Source: Sphingomonas sp. S1-29 (GTDB lineage: Bacteria; Pseudomonadota; Alphaproteobacteria; Sphingomonadales; Sphingomonadaceae). Taken from it: a DNA stretch of 64,000 nucleotides. The stretch covers positions 238,501 through 302,500 of the forward strand of contig NZ_CP110678.1 of the NCBI RefSeq assembly GCF_026167545.1. Direction: 5' to 3'. A program made the position numbers and the translations under genes. The stretch's first letter is position 1. The number at the start of each line of letters is the position of its first letter. Positions 51,295-59,682 of this stretch are shown in pieces. The notes below the pieces were generated by a model. It did no database searches. It was not told the origin of the DNA and worked only from the letters and a program-made list of their open reading frames with translations.

Positions 51295-52557
51295 ATGTCG
51301 ATCGTTTCCAAGGCAGCCATGGCCGCCATGTTGGCGCTGGGAACCGTTGCCGCAGTCACGGCGACCCCCGCCGACGCACAGCGCAAGAAGAAGGGCCAGG
51401 AAGAAGCCGGTCCTCCCGCGCTGAAGGTGAGCGAGCCGTTCCGCGTCGCCGCGACCGCTGCGCAGACCGCGCTGCAGGCAAAGGATCTGGCGACCGCCGA
51501 GACCCAGCTCACCGCTGCCGAAGCCCTGGTCACCAACGACGACGAGCGCTATTTCGCCGCGCAACTCCGCCTGCCGCTCGAGGCGCAGAAGAACAACAAT
51601 CCCGGGATCAAGAAGGCGCTCGACGTGCTGATCCCCAGTCCGCGTACCGCGGCGACCGATCTGCCCCGGCTCAACTTCGTTCGCGGCACGATCGCGCGCA
51701 ACGAGAAGGATAATGCAGGCGCGCTGCAATATCTGACGCGTGCACGCGAGCTCGGCTACGACAATGCCGATCTTCCGCTGCTGATTGCACAGACGCAGAT
51801 CGATACGGGCAACGTGACCGGCGGCGTCGCCGAAATCCAGCGCGAGATCGATCGGCGCAAGGCGGCGGGGCAGAAGGCGCCCAACGAATGGTACGCCTTT
51901 GCGATTTCGAAGCTGTACCAGGCCAAGCAGCCTGCCGAGACCGCCAAGTGGTTGCGGATGCAGCTGACCGAATATCCGACCGCGAAGAACTGGCGCACGT
52001 CGTTGATCGTGTTCCGCGACGGCGTGACGCTCGACAACCAGGCCAAGCTCGACCTTTTCCGCCTGATGCGCAGCACCAAGGCGCTGGCCGACCAGAACGA
52101 CTATATCGAATATGCCGACATGGCGTATCGCGCGGGTCTGCCGTTCGAGACCAAGGCGGTGATCGACGAGGGCCGCGCATCGGGCAAGATGCCCGCCAGC
52201 GCCGGCGCGCGCCTCTACACCGACGCGCAGACCGCGATCAAGAACGAGGGTTCGCTCGCAGCACTGGAAAAGGGCGCGCGCTCGGCGGGCAATGGTACCG
52301 CGGCGGCGCAGCTGGGTGACGCGTATCTGGGCAGCGGCAACAACGCCAAGGCGATCGAATTCTATCGCCTCGGCCTAGAGAAGGGCGGGGTGAAGGCCGA
52401 GGAGGTCAACACCCGGCTGGGCAATGCGCTCGCCAATGCGGGTCAGCGGCCCGAGGCAAAGACGGCGTTCGACCTGGTGAAGACCCAGCCGCGCGCCGAG
52501 ATGGCGACCTTCTGGAAGCTGTGGATCGATCAGGGCATGACCGCACCCGCGGCCTGA
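51295..52557 (+). CDS. Exported TPR/Sel1-like repeat protein, function unknown
   Basis: A 420-residue protein with a signal peptide (about residues 1-29, AAMAAMLALGTVAAVTATPADAQ). The rest is helical with repeated Ala/Leu patterns, e.g. TAAQTALQAKDLATAETQLT, NAGALQYLTRARELGYDNAD, GNNAKAIEFYRLGLEKGGVK, consistent with tetratricopeptide-type repeats. It probably acts in the periplasm as a protein-interaction scaffold. An AGAGGAG site precedes the ATG at 51295. A strong hairpin terminator follows. I do not recognise a named family. Confidence 0.75.
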   Translation: MSIVSKAAMAAMLALGTVAAVTATPADAQRKKKGQEEAGPPALKVSEPFRVAATAAQTALQAKDLATAETQLTAAEALVTNDDERYFAAQLRLPLEAQKNNNPGIKKALDVLIPSPRTAATDLPRLNFVRGTIARNEKDNAGALQYLTRARELGYDNADLPLLIAQTQIDTGNVTGGVAEIQREIDRRKAAGQKAPNEWYAFAISKLYQAKQPAETAKWLRMQLTEYPTAKNWRTSLIVFRDGVTLDNQAKLDLFRLMRSTKALADQNDYIEYADMAYRAGLPFETKAVIDEGRASGKMPASAGARLYTDAQTAIKNEGSLAALEKGARSAGNGTAAAQLGDAYLGSGNNAKAIEFYRLGLEKGGVKAEEVNTRLGNALANAGQRPEAKTAFDLVKTQPRAEMATFWKLWIDQGMTAPAA

Positions 52558-52576
52558 TCGTTTCCGACCGACATGC

Positions 52577-52614
52577 AAAGGGCCGGCGTAGCGATACGCC
52601 GGCCCTTCGTGTTT
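52577..52614 (+). terminator. Rho-independent-like terminator
   Basis: GGGCCGGCGTA (52580-52590) and TACGCCGGCCC (52595-52605) form an 11-bp stem with a GCGA tetraloop, followed by TTCGTGTTT. It lies 20 bases after the repeat-protein stop and before the stop of the opposing Lrp gene, and can work in both directions, as AAAG precedes the left arm. Confidence 0.8.
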
Positions 52615-52632
52615 CCTGACCTGCGTTGCCCG

Positions 52633-53100
52633 TCAGGCTTCGGGGACGGGGATGCCCGGCAACAGCTTGGTCGTGCGGATCGTCAGCGAGGTCTTGACGC
52701 TCGCGACGTTCGACGCCGTCGTCAGCCGCGTCGTGAGGATTTCCTGGAAGCTCTTCAGGTCGGGCGCGACGATCTTCAGGATGAAGTCGATCTCGCCGTT
52801 GAGCATATGGCATTCGCGCACTTCGGGGATGTCGGCGACATGCGCCTCGAACGCCGCGAGGTCGCTCTCGGCCTGGCTGCGCAGGCTGACCAAGGCGAAC
52901 ACGGTGATGCCATAGCCCAGCGTCACCGGGTCGAGCGTCGCGTGATAGCCCTTGATCGCGCCCGCCTCTTCGAGCGCGCGAACCCGCCGCAGGCAAGGCG
53001 GCGCAGTCAGCCCCACCCGCTCGGCCAATTCGACGTTTGTCATCCGGCCATCTTCCTGTAGCAAAGCCAGGATTTGGCGGTCGATACGGTCGAAACTCAT
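52633..53100 (-). CDS. Lrp/AsnC-family transcriptional regulator
   Basis: A 155-residue regulator with an N-terminal helix-turn-helix (DRIDRQILALLQEDGRMTNV, then VGLTAPPCLRRVRALEEAG) and a C-terminal RAM ligand-binding domain (ITVFALVSLRSQAESDLAAF, VRECHMLNGEIDFILKIVA). Such proteins sense amino acids. The ATG at 53100 matches the family; a very long in-frame extension upstream is a shadow of the kinase gene. A small inverted repeat lies in its promoter region. Confidence 0.92.
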   Translation of the reverse strand: MSFDRIDRQILALLQEDGRMTNVELAERVGLTAPPCLRRVRALEEAGAIKGYHATLDPVTLGYGITVFALVSLRSQAESDLAAFEAHVADIPEVRECHMLNGEIDFILKIVAPDLKSFQEILTTRLTTASNVASVKTSLTIRTTKLLPGIPVPEA

Positions 53101-53155
53101 GTGTGCTCCCGGTTGGGGTATTTTCGAATGCGACGGCGCCCTAGCAGCATAAGAT

Positions 53156-53175
53156 AATTGCTTCAAAGCGCAATT
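53156..53175. promoter_or_regulatory. Inverted repeat in the Lrp/kinase intergenic region
   Basis: AATTGC (53156-53161) and GCAATT (53170-53175) are separated by eight bases, about 60 bases upstream of the Lrp start and about 100 before the kinase. An AT-rich symmetric site here suits autoregulation by an Lrp/AsnC protein. Not proven. Confidence 0.35.
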
Positions 53176-53277
53176 GTCCCATAACGCGACGGGCGGAAAA
53201 CACTGGTTCCGGCCACGCGTCGGAAGCGTTAAGAAATAGTTACGGCGCGCCCTTCGGCGGTCGGGGGAACTCAACAA

Positions 53278-55071
53278 TTGCGCTTCGACGATACCCTCGA
53301 CACCGTGTTGGCGACCGACCTTTCCTCGGCATTCGAGCGGCAATCGGTCTATCGCCAGCTGGTCGACCTGATCGGCCGCGGACGGGTGCCCGTCGAAGAC
53401 CGCGCGATCGAGACTTTGGCCGCGCTGATCCCGCAGGTGCCGCTTGCCGTACGTTCGGCCAGCGCGCGTGGTTTGGCGTTCGCGCGGCCGCCGGCGGCGC
53501 TGGTCGGGCTGATGGCGCGCGATGAACTTGCGGTCGCCGCGCCGGTGCTGCGCACCGCGACGCTCGACGATTCCGAATGGACCGCGCTGCTGCCCGCGCT
53601 GACGCCGTCGGGCCGCGCGATCCTGCGCCATCGGCGCGACCTGTCGTCCACCGTGCTGCGCGCGCTCGAAAGCTTCGGGCCGAGCGATTTCGTGCTCGAA
53701 GACGGGCGCGACGTCGCCGCGGTTCCCGCCGCCGCCGACCAGCCGCTGGCGCTGGTCGCCGATGAAGTCGTGCCGCAGCTCAACCCTGTATCCGACGAAG
53801 CGATTGCGCCGCGCCCCGATCCGGTCGTCGCGGGGCCGTTCAGCAGCTTCGGCGCGGTCGCGCTGACGATCCCGATCGTCGCCGACGCAGTGCGCGACGC
53901 CGAAACCCGCGGCGACACCCCGCTTGAATCGAGCGCGGCGCCCGAGGGACCGTTCGAGATCGCCGACGTCGTCGCGCGGATCGACGCGTTTCGCGAGCGG
54001 CGCGAACGCAGCGCGCCGGTTGCTTCGCCGCGTCTGCCCGACGCCGCGGCGGTCGACCGCTTCCGCTTCGAAACCGATGCCAAGGGCGTGATCGGCTGGG
54101 CCGACGGTATCGGCCGCGCGCCCTTGCTCGGGCGGTCGCTGATGCTGGCGGGGCAGGTGGGTGCCGCGAGCATCGACGCCTCGGCGGCGGGCGCATTCCG
54201 CCAGCGCGCGCGCTTTCGCGATGCGCGGCTGACGATCGACGGCGAGGGGCTGGCCGCGGGCGGCTGGCTGATCTCGGGCGTGCCGGTGTTCGATCCGGCG
54301 AGCGGCCGCTTCACCGGCTATCGCGGCACCGCGCGCCGCCCGCGCGCCGGCGAGACCGCCGCGCCGCCCAAGCACGAGCGCAACGCGCGCCCCGACGCCT
54401 TCCGCCAGCTGGTGCACGAGCTGCGCACCCCCACCAACGCGATCGTCGGCTTCTCCGAGATGATCGAGATGCAGATATTGGGGCCGGTTTCGGATCCCTA
54501 TCGCGATCGCGCGCAGGCGATCCGCCGCCATGCGCGCGACCTTCTCGGCGCGATCGACGACCTCGACCTCGCCGCGCGGATCGAAACCGACGCGCTGACG
54601 CTCCGGCCCGAGCCGGTGTCGCTGCGCGCGGTGATCGGTTCGGTCGCCGACGACCTGCTGCCGCTGTGCGAGCTGCGCGGCGCGACGATCGCGATCCCCT
54701 CGCGCGACGCCGCGGTGCAGGGCGACCGCCATGCGATCGAGCGGCTGCTCGGGCGGCTGGTCGCCACCTTGCTGTCGGCGACGCGCGCGGGCGAGGTCGT
54801 CGCGATGGAGCTGACCGCGGGCGACGACGGCGAGATCGAGCTCGCGGTCGCGCGGCCATCGGCGCTGGCGATCGATCCGGTGATGGCGGTCGACGAGATC
54901 GAGGATGATTCGAGCCTCGATGCCGCGCCGCTCGGGACCGGCTTCGCGATCCGGCTGGTCGGCAATCTCGCGCGCGAGCTCGGTGGCTCGCTGGCGATCG
55001 ACGAGCAGCAGCTGTTGCTCAAGCTTCCCGCCGCCAACCCGGTATCGGCGCAACGCGCTAGCAAGCTTTAG
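53278..55071 (+). CDS. Histidine kinase-like protein with degenerate ATP-binding domain
   Basis: A 597-residue soluble protein from TTG 53278 (GGGGG upstream). The first about 140 residues are helical, DUF2336/HEAT-like; 145-260 is Ala/Pro-rich; about 262-350 resembles a PAS domain. The phosphoacceptor His380 is intact in QLVHELRTPTNAIVGFSEMI, the PleC/DivJ-type H-box. In the ATPase region the N-box reads LLGRLVATLLSATRAG without Asn, and the G1 Asp-x-Gly-x-Gly motif is absent; only a G2-like GTGFAIRLVGNLARELGGSL remains. It may therefore not bind ATP normally and could act as a phosphotransfer or phosphatase protein; that is inference. Confidence 0.82.
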   Translation: MRFDDTLDTVLATDLSSAFERQSVYRQLVDLIGRGRVPVEDRAIETLAALIPQVPLAVRSASARGLAFARPPAALVGLMARDELAVAAPVLRTATLDDSEWTALLPALTPSGRAILRHRRDLSSTVLRALESFGPSDFVLEDGRDVAAVPAAADQPLALVADEVVPQLNPVSDEAIAPRPDPVVAGPFSSFGAVALTIPIVADAVRDAETRGDTPLESSAAPEGPFEIADVVARIDAFRERRERSAPVASPRLPDAAAVDRFRFETDAKGVIGWADGIGRAPLLGRSLMLAGQVGAASIDASAAGAFRQRARFRDARLTIDGEGLAAGGWLISGVPVFDPASGRFTGYRGTARRPRAGETAAPPKHERNARPDAFRQLVHELRTPTNAIVGFSEMIEMQILGPVSDPYRDRAQAIRRHARDLLGAIDDLDLAARIETDALTLRPEPVSLRAVIGSVADDLLPLCELRGATIAIPSRDAAVQGDRHAIERLLGRLVATLLSATRAGEVVAMELTAGDDGEIELAVARPSALAIDPVMAVDEIEDDSSLDAAPLGTGFAIRLVGNLARELGGSLAIDEQQLLLKLPAANPVSAQRASKL

Positions 55072-55088
55072 GCGCTAGGGCGGTCGGG

Positions 55089-56174
55089 ATGCTCGCGACC
55101 GCTACCCAAACCGCATACCGCCACGCCGCACCCGATCTCGCTTCGCAGGTCGACTGGCCTTCAGGCTTGGGCACGCGCTTCGCGGTGTGCATTGATACCG
55201 AGGAAGAATTCGACTGGAGCGCGCCGCTGTCGCGCGATTCGCGCAGCGTCACCGCGATCGATGCGCTGCCCGCGATGCACGCCTGGTTCGCGCAGCGCGG
55301 GGTCCCGCTGACGTACCTTGTCGATCATCCGGTCGCGACCACCCCATCTTCGATCGCGGTGATGCGCGGCCTGATCGCCGACGGTGTCACCACGATCGGC
55401 ACCCACCTCCACCCCTGGGTGACCCCGCCGTTCGACGAGGTCGTCGGCCCGCAAACGAGCTTCGCGGGCAATCTGGCGCCCGCGCTCGAGGCGGCGAAGC
55501 TCGATGCGATCGGCGAGGCGATCGTTGCCGCCTTCGGCGTCACCCCGCAGATATACCGCGCCGGGCGCTACGGGCTGGGCCCCAACTCGATCGCGCTGCT
55601 GGCCGAGCGCGGCTATCGGATCGATACCTCGATGCGCTCGGGCTATTGCTACACCGGCGAGGGCGGGCCTGACTTCGGCGCGATCGGCAACCTGGCGTTT
55701 TGGTGCGGGCCCGATGCCGCAATGGTCGAGCTGCCGCTGACGACGATCTATACCGGCACGCTCGGGCGCGGCGGGGCGGGGCTGTACGAGGCGCTGGGGC
55801 GTGTACCCAAGGGCAGGGGGCTGGCCTCGCGGCTCGGGCTGTTCGACCGCGTCGCACTGACGCCCGAGGAAATGCCGCTCGATGCCGCGCTAGCAGCGAT
55901 CGAGGTCGCGCTCGATCAGGGCCTGGCGCTGCTCAACTTCTCCTTCCATTCGCCGACGATCGTTCCCGGCCACACCCCCTATGTCCGCGACGCGCGCGAC
56001 CTGGCGGCGTTCTACGCCTGGTGGGAGGGGGTGCTCGCGCTGCTCGCATCGCGCGGTGTCCAACCGATCAGCGGCCGCGACCTGCTCGAGGCGACGCACG
56101 CGCCGGCCCTTGCATCGCCCGCCCGCCCTCCGCTAGGCGGAGCCGTGGTTGGGGCCTGTAGCTCAACTGGTTAG
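55089..56174 (+). CDS. Polysaccharide deacetylase-family (NodB fold) protein
   Basis: A 361-residue NodB-type carbohydrate esterase. The catalytic Asp36 region is VCIDTEEEFDW and the metal-binding His pair is in GTHLHPWVTPP; YRAGRYGLGPNS and a late FHSPTIVPGHTPY follow. No clear signal peptide. It would remove N-acetyl groups from a surface or cell-wall glycan. It starts 17 bases after the kinase. Its last seven codons and stop lie inside the tRNA gene at 56152, so the original stop was probably lost or moved. A natural end just before the tRNA is likely. Confidence 0.82.
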   Translation: MLATATQTAYRHAAPDLASQVDWPSGLGTRFAVCIDTEEEFDWSAPLSRDSRSVTAIDALPAMHAWFAQRGVPLTYLVDHPVATTPSSIAVMRGLIADGVTTIGTHLHPWVTPPFDEVVGPQTSFAGNLAPALEAAKLDAIGEAIVAAFGVTPQIYRAGRYGLGPNSIALLAERGYRIDTSMRSGYCYTGEGGPDFGAIGNLAFWCGPDAAMVELPLTTIYTGTLGRGGAGLYEALGRVPKGRGLASRLGLFDRVALTPEEMPLDAALAAIEVALDQGLALLNFSFHSPTIVPGHTPYVRDARDLAAFYAWWEGVLALLASRGVQPISGRDLLEATHAPALASPARPPLGGAVVGACSSTG

Positions 56175-56228
56175 AGCTGTCCGCTCATAACGGATAGGTT
56201 GCGGGTTCAAGTCCTGCCGGGCCCACCA
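56152..56228 (+). tRNA. tRNA with CAT anticodon, probably tRNA-Ile2 (lysidine-modified)
   Basis: A 77-base cloverleaf with encoded CCA. Acceptor arms GGGCCTG and CGGGCCC pair (one T-G); the D-arm is GCTCAACTGGTTAGAGC; the anticodon is CAT at 56186-56188; the T-loop is GGGTTCAAGTCC. Pairs C4-G69 and C5-G68 are the known TilS recognition pairs, and GGGCCTGTAGCTCA matches the tRNA-Ile body, so isoleucine (AUA codons, lysidine at C34) is favoured over elongator methionine. It overlaps the end of the preceding coding sequence by 23 bases. Confidence 0.85.
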
Positions 56229-56322
56229 CGACCGCTAAACGCACCCAAGTTTTGCGCCGCAGCCGGTGGGTGCAGTATTTCGGTTGCCAGCCCCGCCGCT
56301 ATCCGGCTAGGGGCTATCGCGT

Positions 56323-56400
<78 letters not shown>

Positions 56401-56403
56401 GTT

Positions 56404-56439
56404 TCCAATGACTTAGCTACCAGCGTCATTGGGACTTTT
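56404..56439 (+). terminator. Hairpin terminator after tRNA-Pro
   Basis: CCAATGAC (56405-56412) and GTCATTGG (56425-56432) form an 8-bp stem with a 12-base loop, followed by GACTTTTA. It begins a few bases after the tRNA CCA end, as expected for a tRNA terminator. Confidence 0.6.
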
Positions 56440-56596
56440 ACACGCGGTTTACGCTGTATGGCGCTCAAGCGCGATCGCGACATGACAGACGCAAATTCTG
56501 TGACTCCTTCCGCGGACCAGCCGATTTCGGTCCCGCGCGAGCGGCAGGCGTTCGCGGCAGGTTAGCGCCCAGCGCCGCGTATTGACGGGAAAATCC

Positions 56597-58387
56597 TCAG
56601 TACAGCCCGTATCGGTATACCAGCAGTCCCGACAGCGTGACGATCATGATCGCCACCAAGGGCAGGCCGGTCTTGGTATAATCCCCGAACTTGTAGTCGC
56701 CGGCGGACATGATCAGCATGTTGGTCTGGTACGCCACCGGCGTGGCGTAGCAAAGATTGCAGCCGAACAGCACGGCGAGCACCAGCGGCTCGACCGGGAT
56801 GCCGAGCTTTTGACCCAGGCTGAATGCGATCGGCGTGCCCACCGCCGCCGCGGTGGTGTTCGACGCGAAATTGGTGAGGATGGTGACGAACAACATCACG
56901 GCGCCGAGCACGGCGGCGGCGGGCAGATATTGCAAGCCGATCGCCATCAGGCTGCTGAGCCATTCGGCGGCGCCGCTGTCGAGGATGATCCGACCGATCG
57001 CGATGCTCGCGGCAACCAGCACGATCACCTTGGCCGACAGGGCCCGGCCGATCCGGTCGAAGCGGACGCAGCCGGTGACGAACATCACGATCGCCCCCGC
57101 CAGCGCCGAGATGGCGATCGGCACCACGCCGATGCTCGCGGGGATGACCGCGCCGGCCATGATCGCCAGCGCAAGCGGTGCCTTGGCGGTGCGCGGCAGT
57201 TCCTTGGCCCCTTCGAGGACGAGCAGGCTTTCGGCGCGCGCGAACGCCTGCAGATCGGGCATCGCGCCGGTCGCCAGCAGGATATCGCCTTCGCCGAAGA
57301 CAGGCTCGGCGCCCGGATGCGGCAACGGCCCCCAGGTGTCGTACCCGATCCGCTTGGCGTCGTGGACGCCGAGCAACGCGACATTGTAGCGTTCGGCGAC
57401 GTTGGCGGTCGCCATGCCGCGGCCGATCAACCCCGAATCCTTGGCGATCGACAGCTCGACCACGGTCAGATCCTCGCCGGTCCGGCTATAGCCGTCGTGC
57501 AGCCGATCCATCAGCCAGGCCGGCGCTGCCGTCGCGCCCAGCACGCGCATCGCTTCCTCGAGCGCGGCATGGGTGCCGCTGACCGGCAGTCGGCCCTGCG
57601 ATTGCGGCGCGCGGATGTCGATCTCGGGCGGGAGGAGCTTCTGCAGCCCGTCGATGTCGAGATCGCGCGCCGCCGACGTGCCCCCCAGGCGAAGGGTGGC
57701 GTTGAAGCGCCTGGGCTCGTTGCCCGCCGCCACCGAATTGTCGGGCAGCAGGCGCGGCATCACCAACCAGATGAAGGGCAGCGCCACCGCGGCGGCCATC
57801 AGTACGATCGGGGTGAAGTGGAACACGCTCATCGGCGGCAGCCCGAGGTCGGTCGCGATCGAGACCACCAACAGGTTGGTCGAGGTGCCGATCGTCGTCG
57901 CCATTCCGCCGATCAGCACTGCGCTGTTGATCGGGATCAACGTCTTGGACGCCGCCATCCCGCCATTGGCGGCGATCGCGGCCATGATCGGCAACAGCAG
58001 CACCAGCACCGGGGTATCGTTGACCAGCATGCTCATCGCCATCGCCAGCACCAACGTCACCAGCAGCCCGACCTGCCGGTTGAATCGCCATACCCGCGTC
58101 AGCAGCCGCGACGCCGGTTCGAGCGCGCCGGTGGTGACGAGCCCGCGCCCCAGGATCATGAGCGCGCAGATCGTGATGAGCGCGTAATGGCCGAACCCTT
58201 CGAACGCGAGCCGCAGCCCGTCGGTCGGTGCCTGGCCGGGCAGCGGAAACGAATAGAGCCCGAGCGCGATCACACTGATCGTCAGTAGCGAGATGATCTC
58301 GACCCGCGCCCGGCCTGAAACGAAGCCATAGAACATCGCGATCGTCAGCAGGATCGCGCCGATCGCATGGGGGGAGGGGGCTGTCAC
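56597..58387 (-). CDS. SLC13/DASS-family permease with TrkA_C domain(s)
   Basis: A 596-residue membrane protein. N-terminal helices carry the SLC13 motif SMLVNDTPVLVLLLPIMAAI and GGMATTIGTSTNLLVVSIAT; a central soluble part (about 215-390) includes one or two TrkA_C-type domains (LTVVELSIAKDSGLIGRGMA, EPVFGEGDILLATG); C-terminal helices mirror the first with NFASNTTAAAVGTPIAFSLG. It would import anions such as sulfate or dicarboxylates. The start is GTG at 58387, seven bases after AGGGAG. It is convergent with the tRNA-Pro region. Confidence 0.88.
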   Translation of the reverse strand: MTAPSPHAIGAILLTIAMFYGFVSGRARVEIISLLTISVIALGLYSFPLPGQAPTDGLRLAFEGFGHYALITICALMILGRGLVTTGALEPASRLLTRVWRFNRQVGLLVTLVLAMAMSMLVNDTPVLVLLLPIMAAIAANGGMAASKTLIPINSAVLIGGMATTIGTSTNLLVVSIATDLGLPPMSVFHFTPIVLMAAAVALPFIWLVMPRLLPDNSVAAGNEPRRFNATLRLGGTSAARDLDIDGLQKLLPPEIDIRAPQSQGRLPVSGTHAALEEAMRVLGATAAPAWLMDRLHDGYSRTGEDLTVVELSIAKDSGLIGRGMATANVAERYNVALLGVHDAKRIGYDTWGPLPHPGAEPVFGEGDILLATGAMPDLQAFARAESLLVLEGAKELPRTAKAPLALAIMAGAVIPASIGVVPIAISALAGAIVMFVTGCVRFDRIGRALSAKVIVLVAASIAIGRIILDSGAAEWLSSLMAIGLQYLPAAAVLGAVMLFVTILTNFASNTTAAAVGTPIAFSLGQKLGIPVEPLVLAVLFGCNLCYATPVAYQTNMLIMSAGDYKFGDYTKTGLPLVAIMIVTLSGLLVYRYGLY

Positions 58388-58560
58388 GACGGCTCCCTTT
58401 CGATGTCGGGTCGGGTCTGATCGACGGCATGGCGATCGGTATCGATGTAGCGGCGGCTCAACATCGTGTCTGATTGGACGGCGACGGCGCGCGATGCAAT
58501 GCCGCTGCGGGGCCGAAACCCCTGTTGCGAAGTGCGGAGCAGCCGACGCCACCCAAGTTT

Positions 58561-59214
58561 TTACGGCGCGTTTCGTTCGCTCGGATTCGTGATGAACGCC
58601 CCTGGACGCTCGCCGCCCTCGCTCCGTTGCCGCGCGGCCGCGGTCGACCACCAGCATAGCTGGTCGAGGGTGCGGTCGAGATAGCCGTCCCATCGCTCCG
58701 CCTCGACGCCGGCGCGGTATTCGCCGGCCTCTTCGAATACGTCCTGTGCATGCGGCACATGGATCATCGCCGAAACGGGGAGGCACCCCAGCTCGGACAG
58801 GAAGGTCCGCATGCTCACCGCCGCGCGCGTGCCGCCCCATTGCCCCGCCGAATAGGTTACGATCGCACTCGGCTTGTAGGAGAATAGCGAGCTGCCGAAG
58901 TGGTTGAGCAGGTCGCTGAGCACCGGGCTCATCAGATGGTTATATTCGGGACTGACCATGACATAGCCGTCGGCCGCCGCGATCCGCTCGGCCAACCGGT
59001 CGAGCGCGTCGGGGCGATCGCGCGAGGCATAGGCGAAGTGCGGCTTGAACGGGTGCGGCAGATCGATCTCGAGCGGATCGATCAGCGCCGCTTCGATATC
59101 CCTGTCGCGCAGGCGCCGCATGCAGGCAGCCGCGACCCGCGCACCCAACCGCGGCGGGTGCGGCGGCCCAGAGGTCCGCTCCGATCCGAGGATGACCAAT
59201 ATGTCGTTCGCCAT
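58561..59214 (-). CDS. NADPH-dependent FMN reductase, ars-cluster associated
   Basis: A 217-residue flavodoxin-fold reductase: ANDILVILGSERTSG binds FMN phosphate, and AADGYVMVSPEYNHLMSPVL plus IVTYSAGQWGGTRAA are typical of NADPH-dependent FMN reductases. It is divergent from arsR across a short region with an inverted repeat, so it is probably controlled by ArsR. It might supply reduced flavin to arsenic-modifying enzymes; that is inference, and the second flavoprotein of the cluster, ArsH, is separate. Confidence 0.82.
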   Translation of the reverse strand: MANDILVILGSERTSGPPHPPRLGARVAAACMRRLRDRDIEAALIDPLEIDLPHPFKPHFAYASRDRPDALDRLAERIAAADGYVMVSPEYNHLMSPVLSDLLNHFGSSLFSYKPSAIVTYSAGQWGGTRAAVSMRTFLSELGCLPVSAMIHVPHAQDVFEEAGEYRAGVEAERWDGYLDRTLDQLCWWSTAAARQRSEGGERPGAFITNPSERNAP

Positions 59215-59270
59215 GTTGTCGCTTGCTCCGCTCGGATCAGCCTGCATTCGGTCCGACCCACGCCTATCAT

Positions 59271-59294
59271 AACCATCGGCAAATAACGATGGTT
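59271..59294. promoter_or_regulatory. Putative ArsR operator between divergent ars genes
   Basis: AACCATCG (59271-59278) and CGATGGTT (59287-59294) are perfect inverted repeats over eight AT-rich bases, 33 bases before the arsR start and 57 bases from the flavin reductase start. Symmetric sites of this kind are bound by ArsR-family dimers, so arsenite-controlled expression of both sides is likely. Confidence 0.55.
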
Positions 59295-59327
59295 GCGCGT
59301 TGCGTATGTATCGCATAATGCCGATGC

Positions 59328-59657
59328 ATGACCGACGAAGACGCCCTGGCCTGTCTTGCTGCGCTGTCGCATCCGACGCGGCTCGCCGCGTTCCGCTTGC
59401 TGGTGCGCGCCGAGCCCGAGGGGCTCTCGACCGGCGACCTCGTCGCCGCGACGCAGCTTGGCCAGAGCACTTTTTCGACGCATCTCGCGGTGCTGGTCGC
59501 CGCCGAACTCGTGAAGCCCGAAAAGCGCGGGCGCCAGATGATCCAGCGCGCCGATATCGCACGGTTGCGCGCGATGATGCTGTTCCTCGCCAAGGATTGT
59601 TGCGGCGGAAGCCCGGCGCTTTGCGATGGCCTGATCGCCGAACTTGCCTGCTGCTGA
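59328..59657 (+). CDS. arsR: ArsR-family arsenic-responsive repressor
   Basis: A 109-residue winged-helix repressor: ALSHPTRLAAFRLLVRAEPE, LSTGDLVAATQLGQSTFSTH and LVKPEKRGRQMIQRAD. Cys residues for As(III) are not in the recognition helix but cluster at the C-terminus (FLAKDCCGGSPALC and ELACC), as in some ArsR subtypes with C-terminal binding sites. No good ribosome site precedes the ATG at 59328. It is the first gene of the arsR-arsC-acr3-arsH operon. Confidence 0.92.
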   Translation: MTDEDALACLAALSHPTRLAAFRLLVRAEPEGLSTGDLVAATQLGQSTFSTHLAVLVAAELVKPEKRGRQMIQRADIARLRAMMLFLAKDCCGGSPALCDGLIAELACC

Positions 59658-59682
59658 TGCCCCATTGCCGAAGGATGCCGAC

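Noticed and set aside
52633..55053. 806-residue minus-strand reading frame
   Set aside because: Only its downstream 155 residues (the Lrp regulator) have protein-like sequence; the rest is the antisense shadow of the kinase gene in GC-rich DNA.
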